Part shown: one piece after another, positions 1 to 6,843 of the stretch | Layout: each line of letters begins with the position of its first letter | Position numbering within the stretch: the first letter of the stretch is position 1 | Source of the DNA: a virus | DNA length: 30,553 nt | Strand: one strand, 5' to 3' | Virus record (IMG/VR): IMGVR_UViG_3300040802_000002 | Coordinates: 1-30,553 of that record | Made by a program: the position numbers and the translations under genes | The notes under the pieces: generated by a model | What the model saw: only the letters and a program-made list of their open reading frames with translations | Database searches by the model: none | Told to the model about the DNA's origin: nothing

Positions 1-398
1 AGCAAGGTAATGACGGCAATGTTTTACTTAGAGCCGACCGACATCAACACATTAGATTTCCGCGACCAAATCATAATAGATAACAGTTACTGGAGGCTCA
101 ACAAAGTAATGAATTACAACCCTTTCAAGGAGGGGTTAACGAAGGTTGAGTTGATTAAAATCAAAGAGCCTGTTACATTCCAAAAGTCGGACAGAAGCCT
201 TAACGCTGGTGGTTATTTAGGCAAGGAAAAGATGCCATCTCCTTCCACCGAAATCAAGACCAACGGCAACAAGTACCCGCCATTTCAGGGAAAGGTGAGC
301 GGAGCGGAGAATAACGTAGGGCAGAGCGTTACAGCTTTTAAAGTGGTCGGAAGTCGTAACACTATCGGGGAAGGCTCGAAGAACATTACCATATTCGG
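1..398 (+). repeat. Left copy of divergent terminal repeat
   Basis: Bases 1-398 align without gaps to 30156-30553. I count 24 mismatches, all within bases 15-291; bases 292-398 are identical (107 bp). Only two mismatched codons change an amino acid (Pro to Ala and Gln to Lys, right copy relative to left). This is allelic variation of one gene end, not an exact terminal repeat. Confidence 0.95.
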
Positions 399-654
399 CA
401 ATGACAACGAGGTAATTGGAGGACTTCACAACGTCCAACTCATTAACACCAATGGCGTAATTGTTACCCAGTCAAACACCACTTACATCAACGGAAAGGA
501 ACAGGACAACGTGGAGGTCTTGGAGGGTGGATTAAACGAAGTGCGTGCATTAAATGGAGGCACTAACATCTTCACGGTTGACGGTGGCGAGGACATAGTG
601 CAGACACAATTTTCAGAAATAGCTATTTACACAATAGAAGGGGGCGAACAATAA
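1..654 (+). CDS. Tail-tip/baseplate protein, C-terminal part (5' end missing here)
   Basis: The frame is open from base 1, and an in-frame ATG at 10 is internal rather than a true start. The same protein sequence recurs at the end of the window (from 30156) in frame with the large gene beginning at 27843, so this is the 3' end of that gene on a circular or permuted genome. From about residue 95 of this piece the sequence is rich in N-x-V/I and G turns (NNVGQSV, RNTIGEGSKNITIFGNDNEVIGG), which looks like a right-handed beta-helix stem or fibre-like end. It probably sits at the tail tip. The next gene starts at 654, sharing one base with the TAA. The partial nature is certain; the exact role is inferred. 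Confidence 0.8.
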   Translation, partial: SKVMTAMFYLEPTDINTLDFRDQIIIDNSYWRLNKVMNYNPFKEGLTKVELIKIKEPVTFQKSDRSLNAGGYLGKEKMPSPSTEIKTNGNKYPPFQGKVSGAENNVGQSVTAFKVVGSRNTIGEGSKNITIFGNDNEVIGGLHNVQLINTNGVIVTQSNTTYINGKEQDNVEVLEGGLNEVRALNGGTNIFTVDGGEDIVQTQFSEIAIYTIEGGEQ

Positions 655-1232
655 TGGCAACACAAGATTCAAGAATCAAGATTAAACGGTCAACGATTAC
701 TGGTACCGTTCCAACCGTTCCAAGTTCAAACGACCACACCGATGGGACTTGGATAGCTACGGACATCTACAAAGGAGAACTCTTCTACAACCAAGCTGAT
801 GGCGTTCTGTGGACACGAGGCGACTCAGGAATTGAGTGCATACAAGGAACGGCAAAACTCACAATTGCAAGTGCCGATGTTCTACAATTGAACTCAACGC
901 CTTTAACGATTGTTCCTGCTCCAGGAGCAGGGTATGCAATTGAGGTTATTAGCGCAAGTGTTAAGATTGATTTCAACACAACGGCTTATGCTACTAGCAC
1001 TAATCTTTTAATATCAAACTCATCATCAAATACAGACCAATTTAGAGGGGGAGGTGTATTAGCGTCAACAGTTTCAACTTTTAAGAGGTTTATTTTGACC
1101 GACCCTACTGGAGCAACAGACACTCAAATAATTGAGAATGATTCTTTGATAATTCGGTGCGATTCAGCAGACCCAACGGCAGGAGATAGTGACATTACAA
1201 TCTACGTTACTTACCGAATTATAACGCTCTAA
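654..1232 (+). CDS. Putative tail fibre / receptor-binding-associated protein
   Basis: 192 aa. The N-terminus (KIKRST, then GELFYNQADGVLWTRGDSGI at about residues 41-60) resembles the short module that opens many phage fibre proteins (kikrst...GEL.yN..dg.lytr). The rest is Ser/Thr/Asn-rich, alternates hydrophobic and polar residues, and looks beta-structured. No enzyme motif is visible. It starts on the last base of the previous stop codon and is followed two bases later by the tape measure gene, so it lies in the tail operon. Assignment as a fibre or tail-tip accessory is inferred from the N-terminal motif and position. Confidence 0.5.
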   Translation: MATQDSRIKIKRSTITGTVPTVPSSNDHTDGTWIATDIYKGELFYNQADGVLWTRGDSGIECIQGTAKLTIASADVLQLNSTPLTIVPAPGAGYAIEVISASVKIDFNTTAYATSTNLLISNSSSNTDQFRGGGVLASTVSTFKRFILTDPTGATDTQIIENDSLIIRCDSADPTAGDSDITIYVTYRIITL

Positions 1233-1233
1233 G

Positions 1234-3156
1234 ATGGCTACAAAGGTTGCAATAGAAGTAGACGTTAAAACGGGTGAAGCCAATGACGACATAATAGCGT
1301 TAAGGGAAGAACTCGAAAAGGTCAAGCAGACTCAGAAGGAAATGAGCGACCAGTTTAAAGCTGGTTTCAAGGCTGCAGAAAAAGGAGCAAAGGGGGCGAG
1401 TCAAGGGATGAAAGGCTTTGGCACTTCAATAGGTGGAGTGCTTAAATCTTTGGGGCTTATTGGGCTTGCTTTGGAGGTATTCAACTTCCTGAAGGAGTTG
1501 TTAATGAAGAACCAAAAGGTAGCCGACACTTTAGCCATTGCACTTAAAACTATCGAGGTTCTTTTCAATCAACTATTTAAAGCCGTTGAGCCTTTGGGCG
1601 ATGCAATGATGGCTGCATTTGACGACCCTAAACAAGCTATTGTTGACCTTGTAAGCGGAATCTTTAACAGATTCGTAACTAGTCTAAAGGGAATAGGAGT
1701 AGTTGCTGAAGGTGTTGGAATACAACTCAAGGGTGCTTTCACTTTAGATTGGGATGAAGTTCAAAGAGGTCTAAGGCAAACGGCTCAAGGTGTCGCTCAG
1801 GTAGTAAGTGGATATGACATAGAACAACAGAACGCATTTGTTGATGGAGTTGTTAAAGCTGGAACGGAAGCACTAGACACGGCAACAAAAATAGAGACAC
1901 TTAGAAAAGAGGTAAAACTTGCAGAGGCTCAACAAGGTCTCTTGATGCTTCAGTATCAACGAGAGGCAGAACTTCAAAGACAGATTCGGGACGATGTATC
2001 GTTGACTATTGAGGAGCGACAAGCGGCAAACAAAGCACTCGGAGAAATACTTGACGAGCAATCTCAGGAGGAGTTAAAGTTAGCCAACAAGCGTTTGGAG
2101 TTGGCACTACTTGAGCAGTCAATCAACAAAGACTCCGTTGATGCGGAGATTGAAGTAATCAATGCGCGAAAGGAAATAGCTGACATCAACGAGCGTATAA
2201 CGGGTCAAAGGTCGGAGCAGTTGACCAACGAGAACGCATTAAAGAAGGAAGGAATTGAAATCTCGAAAGAACGAATAAAGATTTTAGAGGAAGAAGCGGA
2301 AGCAGAAAGGGTTGCGGCTTTTAAGATTGCGGAGGCAAAAGCCGAGGCTCAAAAGGTTCTTGATGATTATTTAGCAGATAGAGAATCATTGTCCAGAGAG
2401 GGGATGATTCAAAAAGAAATTGACGATGCACTCGCGGTTGAGGAAGCGAAATTCCAAGCGGCAGTTCAAGCGGCACAAGAACAAGGCGTTTTACTTGAAG
2501 AACTTGATGCGTTAGAACTTGCGAGAGAAGAGGAAAGGCTTAGGCTTGAAAATGAGATAAGGGAGAAATACGCACAGGAAGATTTAGAGCGAGAAAAAGA
2601 AATTGCAGATGCACTTGCAAAGGTAGAAGAGGATAATGTTAAAGCAGTCAAAGAAGCGGAGAATGCTAAACGCAAACTAAGAGAAGACGGTCTTACTGCG
2701 GCTGGTTCTATTCTTGGAGCAATTGACCAACTTGTTGAGGCAAGCGGCAACCAATCGAAAGAGGCTGTGGCACTTCAAAAGACTTTAGCCATTGCTCAGA
2801 TTGCCATTGATACGGCAAAGGCAATAGTCGGGGCGATTGCACAGGCGCAAAGCGTACCTTATCCGGGTAACTTAGTAGCCATTGCTACGGGGGTCGCGGC
2901 AGTTGTAGCGGGTATTGCTTCGGCAGTTTCAACACTCAACTCTGCTAATGTGCCGGGCGGAAGTGCGGCAACGCCAACCGCTCCACAAGTGGCAACTGCT
3001 CCAGCTATCCAACAAGCAACTGCTGGAACAACCGAACTCGGAGGAGTGGAACAAGCCCAACTCGCACCTATTCAAGCCTATGTCGTGGAGACAGAAGTAA
3101 CAGGAAATCAGAATAACGTAAACCAAATTGAATCACAAGCAACATTCGGAGGATGA
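1234..3156 (+). CDS. Tail tape measure protein
   Basis: 640 aa. It sets tail length and occupies the tail lumen before DNA ejection. Visible layout: a Lys/Glu-rich start with a short coiled coil (about 20-50), Gly/Ala-rich and hydrophobic segments (about 55-170), a long Glu/Lys/Arg/Ala-rich coiled coil (about 220-520), then a hydrophobic alpha-helical region around 535-585 (ALQKTLAIAQIAIDTAKAIV and VAIATGVAAVVAGIASAVS), typical of the C-terminal part of tape measure proteins in Bacteroidetes phages. At roughly 0.15 nm per residue it would fit a tail of about 95 nm, an estimate only. It is unusual in lying downstream of the distal tail genes and directly upstream of the capsid protease. Confidence 0.85.
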   Translation: MATKVAIEVDVKTGEANDDIIALREELEKVKQTQKEMSDQFKAGFKAAEKGAKGASQGMKGFGTSIGGVLKSLGLIGLALEVFNFLKELLMKNQKVADTLAIALKTIEVLFNQLFKAVEPLGDAMMAAFDDPKQAIVDLVSGIFNRFVTSLKGIGVVAEGVGIQLKGAFTLDWDEVQRGLRQTAQGVAQVVSGYDIEQQNAFVDGVVKAGTEALDTATKIETLRKEVKLAEAQQGLLMLQYQREAELQRQIRDDVSLTIEERQAANKALGEILDEQSQEELKLANKRLELALLEQSINKDSVDAEIEVINARKEIADINERITGQRSEQLTNENALKKEGIEISKERIKILEEEAEAERVAAFKIAEAKAEAQKVLDDYLADRESLSREGMIQKEIDDALAVEEAKFQAAVQAAQEQGVLLEELDALELAREEERLRLENEIREKYAQEDLEREKEIADALAKVEEDNVKAVKEAENAKRKLREDGLTAAGSILGAIDQLVEASGNQSKEAVALQKTLAIAQIAIDTAKAIVGAIAQAQSVPYPGNLVAIATGVAAVVAGIASAVSTLNSANVPGGSAATPTAPQVATAPAIQQATAGTTELGGVEQAQLAPIQAYVVETEVTGNQNNVNQIESQATFGG

Positions 3157-3713
3157 ACAAGCTACCAGTAATTTACCTGACAATTGACGAAGACCACGAA
3201 ACGGGTCTTGATGCCATTTCACTCGTTGACCATCCAGCCATTGAGCGTAATTGGATGGCGTTTAACAAGAAGCAGAAGTTTTCGCTAAATGAAGAGAAGA
3301 GAGTCGTAAGCGGTGCTGCAATGGTTGCCGATTACCCTATCTATCGCAAAGATGAGGATGGGCGAGAGTATTACGTTGTATTCGATTCGGATGCTATTCG
3401 CAAGATAGCCTACAAGTTTATGAAGGAAGGCAAGACGAACGCAACAAATTTAGACCACTCAACAGATGTGGAAGGGGTGTTTATGTTTGAATCTTTCCTA
3501 ATTGATGAAATGAAGCCAACGCCAAAGGGATTTGACAAGCTACCGAACGGTTCTTGGTTCGTGAGTTATAAGGTCGATAATGATGACGTTTGGGCGCAAG
3601 TAAAGGACGGCACTTTTAAAGGGTTCAGCGTTGAGGGCGTGTTCAGCGAAAGCCGACAAATGGACGTAGACAAGATGATTATCGAAGAGGTGGAGAAAGC
3701 ACTACGGGCATAG
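3153..3713 (+). CDS. Prohead protease, XkdF-like (S78-type)
   Basis: 186 aa. Signature features of the XkdF-like prohead protease family: the N-terminal ISLVDHPAIERNWM motif (about 23-36), the NLDHS segment (about 98-102, with a candidate catalytic His), and the C-terminal KDGTFKGFSVEGVF motif (about 150-163, containing the candidate nucleophile Ser). The family cleaves scaffold and capsid protein during head maturation. Its ATG overlaps the tape measure stop (ATGA). The next genes encode a scaffold-like and the major capsid protein, which is the expected context. Catalytic residues are assigned from family knowledge and were not tested by alignment. Confidence 0.8.
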   Translation: MNKLPVIYLTIDEDHETGLDAISLVDHPAIERNWMAFNKKQKFSLNEEKRVVSGAAMVADYPIYRKDEDGREYYVVFDSDAIRKIAYKFMKEGKTNATNLDHSTDVEGVFMFESFLIDEMKPTPKGFDKLPNGSWFVSYKVDNDDVWAQVKDGTFKGFSVEGVFSESRQMDVDKMIIEEVEKALRA

Positions 3714-3716
3714 CCA

Positions 3717-3746
3717 AGTGGCACACCTTCCAAGAATTGCTATTTA
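3717..3746 (+). promoter_or_regulatory. Candidate late promoter (GGCAC ... GCTATTTA)
   Basis: GTGGCACAC followed, 19 bases from GG to GC, by TTGCTATTTA, ending about 15 bases before the ATG at 3762. The same arrangement occurs at 5965-5994 and, with a weaker upstream box, at 24906-24935. The TATTTA part resembles the Bacteroidetes -7 box. The start site is not known. Confidence 0.5.
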
Positions 3747-3761
3747 CTAAAAAAACAACGC

Positions 3762-4340
3762 ATGAACATTTCAGAACTTGTGGGTAAGAAATTGCCCGAA
3801 ATCAAGAAACTACTTTTCAGCGAGACAACCGAAGAGGCTTTCGTTGATGCTAAACTCGTTGATGGTACTATCGTCCGAGTAGAACCAGCTTTGGAAATAG
3901 GCGCATCTGTTGCCGTTATCGGAGAGGATGGCGAAACCGTACCAGCACCTGATGGACAACACGAACTTGAAAGCGGTGAAGTTGTAAGAACTGAAGGAGG
4001 TGTTATCGTTGAAATCCTTGAGCCTGAAGTAGAAGAGGAAGCTGGAGAGGATAAAGAGGAAGAAATGGCGAGCGAAGAAAAGTTCGATGCTGAAGGCTTC
4101 AAAGCCGACATCCTTTCTGCTGTATCTGAATTGATAAAGTCAGAAATCGCTGCGGCTCAATTCGCCAAGACCGAGAAGGTTACGGACATCGAGAAAGCTG
4201 TCGGTCTAATTACAGACATCGTTGAGAAGATGGCAGCCACTCCAAAGGAAGAGCCTTCTAAGAAGGTTGCTAACCCATTCAACAAAGGCATCGACTACTC
4301 AGAGATGGTAGAGAAGATGCGCGCAATAACCAAGAAATAA
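3762..4340 (+). CDS. Capsid scaffold-like protein
   Basis: 192 aa, very acidic. The N-terminal third (about 25-85) holds beta-type repeats of the kind VDAKLVDGTIVRVE and GEDGETVPAPDGQHELESGE, followed by an acidic stretch rich in Glu (about 86-103) and an Ala/Lys/Glu helical C-terminal half. It lies between prohead protease and major capsid protein, the standard place for a scaffold. A decoration or head-assembly protein is an alternative. The start is preceded by an A-rich leader (aaaaaaacaacgc) and by a candidate promoter. Confidence 0.6.
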   Translation: MNISELVGKKLPEIKKLLFSETTEEAFVDAKLVDGTIVRVEPALEIGASVAVIGEDGETVPAPDGQHELESGEVVRTEGGVIVEILEPEVEEEAGEDKEEEMASEEKFDAEGFKADILSAVSELIKSEIAAAQFAKTEKVTDIEKAVGLITDIVEKMAATPKEEPSKKVANPFNKGIDYSEMVEKMRAITKK

Positions 4341-4360
4341 ACCTATAAACACTATAAAAA

Positions 4361-5320
4361 ATGGCATTTGATGTATCGGGCTTAACCGCCTACATTGAGG
4401 AACAAAACTTTCCTCTAATCACAAAAGCAGTAACTGGAGGTCGTACAGCTTCACTTATGGAGAAGCAAGTAGGCGTAAAGGGCAAGACCAAAATCAACCT
4501 AATGGATGTTGATGTAAACTTCCAAGATGGTAGCGGTTGCGCGTTCAACGCTGATGGCGATGTAACTTTTACTCAGCGTGAGATTGACCCAGCAAAATTG
4601 AAGTTGAACATGGAGTTTTGCCCAAAGACTTTGGAGGGTTACTACCTACGTTCGCAACTTCCAAGCGGGGCGCATTACGAGTCTATTCCTTTCGAGGAGC
4701 AGTTCGGTGCTTACTTGATTGAGAAAATCCAATCAGAGTTGGAGGTTATGATTTGGCAGTCTGACTCTACATTGGTATCAGGTAACCTTCAGTTTTTCGA
4801 TGGTCTTATTGACGTAATTGGAGGTGGTTCTTACATCAATGCAAATACAACTGCATTTGGTTCGGGTACTGCTCTTACAACTGCGTTGACTGCAAACAAC
4901 ATGGTTGAGGCTGTTCAGCGAGTTTACGAAGCGGCTGCTGCTGCTATCGTTGACAAGGCTGACGCTAAGATTTTCGTTGGATATGATTCCTTTAGAGCGT
5001 TGGCACTTGGTCTTCAGAACGGTCTTGGAATCGTTACTGCTGGCGGTCAACTTCAAAACGCTCAGAGTTCATTCGCTGACCTTACAATGGTTCTCCCAGG
5101 TACTAACATTGAAATCATCGCTGTTAACGGTCTAACAGGAACTAACGATGTGTACTGTATGAGAACAAGCAATATGTTCTTGGGAGTTGACCTTGAGGAC
5201 GATGCTTCTAAAATCGAGGCATGGTACTCTAAGGATGACAGAAAGTACAAGGTAGCTGTTGACTTGACACTTGGTGTTCAAGTTGCATACCCTGACCAAA
5301 TCTCTGCGGTAATTCTTTAA
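4361..5320 (+). CDS. Major capsid protein
   Basis: 319 aa. Starts MAFDVSGLTAYIEEQ. It has an N-terminal helical arm region, an acidic/beta central part (FEEQFGAYLIEKIQSELEVM, about 109-128), a mid-protein Ala-rich helix (VEAAVQR-like, about 180-200), a spine-type segment DAKIFVGYDSFRALALG and a C-terminal domain ending AYPDQISAVIL. Length, fold pattern and position after protease and scaffold fit an HK97-fold major capsid protein of Bacteroidetes phages. A GC hairpin follows the stop codon. I recognise it by context and general pattern rather than a single motif. Confidence 0.8.
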   Translation: MAFDVSGLTAYIEEQNFPLITKAVTGGRTASLMEKQVGVKGKTKINLMDVDVNFQDGSGCAFNADGDVTFTQREIDPAKLKLNMEFCPKTLEGYYLRSQLPSGAHYESIPFEEQFGAYLIEKIQSELEVMIWQSDSTLVSGNLQFFDGLIDVIGGGSYINANTTAFGSGTALTTALTANNMVEAVQRVYEAAAAAIVDKADAKIFVGYDSFRALALGLQNGLGIVTAGGQLQNAQSSFADLTMVLPGTNIEIIAVNGLTGTNDVYCMRTSNMFLGVDLEDDASKIEAWYSKDDRKYKVAVDLTLGVQVAYPDQISAVIL

Positions 5321-5327
5321 TCTAATC

Positions 5328-5349
5328 GGGGCGGCTTTCGGGTCGCCCC
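5328..5349 (+). terminator. Hairpin after the capsid gene
   Basis: GGGGCG (5328-5333) pairs perfectly with CGCCCC (5344-5349) around a 10-base loop. Only a short T-poor tail (ttcactct) follows, so it may be a partial terminator or an mRNA 3' stabiliser that lowers downstream expression relative to capsid. Confidence 0.6.
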
Positions 5350-5370
5350 TTCACTCTAAAAACTAAAAAC

Positions 5371-5892
5371 ATGGCATATACTGGATGCGCACTCAGCTAC
5401 TCACATGATCTTGACTGCCGCGATACAGTAGGCGGAGTGAAGAGCTGTAGATTTGCGAACCTTGCTGACTATCTTGCATTAACACCTGTTGTATCTGCTG
5501 GAGCGGTTACTTCAATCACAGGAACGCCTACATTCTACAAGTACGAGCAACTAAAGGAAACTTCCTCGTTGACCGAGACCATCAACGGTAACAGTCAGAA
5601 CGGAACGGTTTACTTCACGCCTGAGGTGGTTGTAGTGCTTTCAAAGTTGGACGTAGACAAGCGAAACGAAATCAAAGTTCTTGCTCAGCAGCGTTTGGTG
5701 GCTATCGTTGAAACTAACGACGGGTCATATTGGGTCGTTGGTTACCAAAACGGTCTTGAATTGAACGCTGGAACTTCTGCAACGGGTACGGCTTTCGCTG
5801 ACCTTTCGGGTTACTCTTTGACGTTTAGCGGAATGGAAGCGGAGCAAATGCTTTCCATCGGTTCAGCAGACGTTACTGCGATTACCAACTAA
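5371..5892 (+). CDS. Probable major tail tube protein
   Basis: 173 aa, beta-rich, without catalytic motifs. Visible features: CALSYSHDLDCRDTVGG at the N-terminus, a central region with FYKYEQLKETSSLTETINGN, VYFTPEVVVVLSKLD, and a C-terminal FADLSGYSLTFSGMEAEQM, a pattern seen in tail tube proteins (ending ...LTF.G.E). It sits between the major capsid gene and the portal, flanked by two hairpins, which suggests a separately controlled, highly expressed structural protein. The alternative is another virion structural protein such as a head decoration protein. Confidence 0.5.
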   Translation: MAYTGCALSYSHDLDCRDTVGGVKSCRFANLADYLALTPVVSAGAVTSITGTPTFYKYEQLKETSSLTETINGNSQNGTVYFTPEVVVVLSKLDVDKRNEIKVLAQQRLVAIVETNDGSYWVVGYQNGLELNAGTSATGTAFADLSGYSLTFSGMEAEQMLSIGSADVTAITN

Positions 5893-5937
5893 TTCGTATA
5901 TTTACACTTTCTCTTTTTCATTTGTTCTGTTGGGGAG

Positions 5938-5962
5938 GGGTCGGCTAACGCTGACCCTTTTT
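5938..5962 (+). terminator. Rho-independent terminator
   Basis: GGGTCGGC (5938-5945), loop TAAC, GCTGACCC (5950-5957): an 8-bp stem with one G-T wobble followed by TTTTT (5958-5962). This is a textbook intrinsic terminator. It ends the capsid/tube transcript just before the promoter-like element at 5965. Confidence 0.85.
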
Positions 5963-5964
5963 CG

Positions 5965-5994
5965 TTTGGCACAAAAACGAACTTTTGCTATTTA
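5965..5994 (+). promoter_or_regulatory. Candidate late promoter (TTTGGCAC ... GCTATTTA)
   Basis: TTTGGCAC at 5965-5972 and GCTATTTA at 5987-5994, with 19 bases from GG to GC. TTTG plus a TA-rich box about 20 bases downstream matches the general Bacteroidetes layout (TTTG / TAnnTTTG). It is placed immediately after a strong terminator and 13 bases before the ATG at 6008. Confidence 0.6.
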
Positions 5995-6007
5995 AAGAAA
6001 AACAAGC

Positions 6008-6460
6008 ATGGCATCGACCGTAACACCAGCAACCGCAACGGTTCAAATTGTAGAATCTCTAACACTCGGAGGAGTTGACAGAGGAGGCACACACACACGT
6101 TCAATTTCAAACGTGGCAGAAGCTGACCGCAGAGTGATGACAATCGACTCAGCGAACGAGATTGACATCATCGAACTCAACACCAACAACGGTCAGGGGA
6201 AGTTCATTCGTTCAGCTATCCGTTACATCCGCATCACTAACTTGGACAACACTAACTTCATTCGGGTAAGGTTCAAGAATAGCGGTGCAGAAACCGCAGA
6301 CGTTAAGGTTGATGCTGGGGCTACCTTCATGCTATCGACTGGCTCAATGGATGCAGACACAAGTGCTGGAGCATTCAGCGCATTCGTTGACATTGATGTG
6401 ATAAGCGCACAAGCTAACACAGCAGACTGTGATATCGAATATGTGGTATTTGCGGTTTGA
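6008..6460 (+). CDS. Virion structural protein of unknown role
   Basis: 150 aa, beta-rich, Thr/Ala/Asp-rich, no membrane segment. Segments such as AIRYIRITNLDNTNFIRVRF and a GATFML turn look like a jelly-roll or fibre-shoulder protein. It starts in the A-rich leader gaaaaacaagcATG behind its own terminator/promoter pair. It is followed by a gene overlapping its stop, so the two are translationally linked. I do not recognise a family; location between tail tube and portal suggests a head or neck component. Confidence 0.55.
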   Translation: MASTVTPATATVQIVESLTLGGVDRGGTHTRSISNVAEADRRVMTIDSANEIDIIELNTNNGQGKFIRSAIRYIRITNLDNTNFIRVRFKNSGAETADVKVDAGATFMLSTGSMDADTSAGAFSAFVDIDVISAQANTADCDIEYVVFAV

Positions 6461-6843
6461 TAAACATCGCACGAAATACGGCTAATGATGTGGCGTTAAC
6501 CCTTACGGAAAAGGGAACGGCTACTTACTACCTCTTTAAGTTCCAATCGGATAACACAGAGGCGGTGGAGTACTGCATTGCTACGGATTCAAGCCTTTAC
6601 CCTGACCGCTTTAACAAGTTCATCATCACGGAAACGTCAACACCTGACAATCTAAATGCGGAGGTGGAACTACCAACAGAGGGGCAATGGCGGTATTTCG
6701 TTTATGCGAACTCTTCAAGTTCAAATTTAGACCCGACTGGACTGACCGAATTAGAATCGGGAATCGTGAAAGTAACGGGAACATCAACACCAGTTACCAC
6801 CTACTCAGGTGGCAACTCTAACTATGTAGTGTATGGCTCTTAA
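6457..6843 (+). CDS. Small structural protein of unknown role
   Basis: 128 aa. The start is TTG at 6457, overlapping the upstream TGA; no ATG lies near, so coupling to the upstream gene is likely. The sequence is beta-rich with the form of an immunoglobulin-like or fibronectin-like fold (GTATYYLFKFQSDNT, EGQWRYFVYANSSS, ESGIVKVTG), ending in SNYVVYGS. Bacteroidetes phages carry similar short proteins near head genes. No enzyme motif is seen. It overlaps the portal start by 11 bases. Confidence 0.55.
   Translation: MINIARNTANDVALTLTEKGTATYYLFKFQSDNTEAVEYCIATDSSLYPDRFNKFIITETSTPDNLNAEVELPTEGQWRYFVYANSSSSNLDPTGLTELESGIVKVTGTSTPVTTYSGGNSNYVVYGS

Noticed and set aside
2466-2750. Ser-rich frame on the minus strand
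   Set aside because: It is the complement of the Glu/Ala-rich coiled coil of the tape measure gene; no minus-strand gene in the window is convincing.
3143-3155. GGAGG directly before the protease ATG as a Shine-Dalgarno
   Set aside because: It abuts the ATG with no spacing and other genes lack such sequences; probably coincidental coding sequence.
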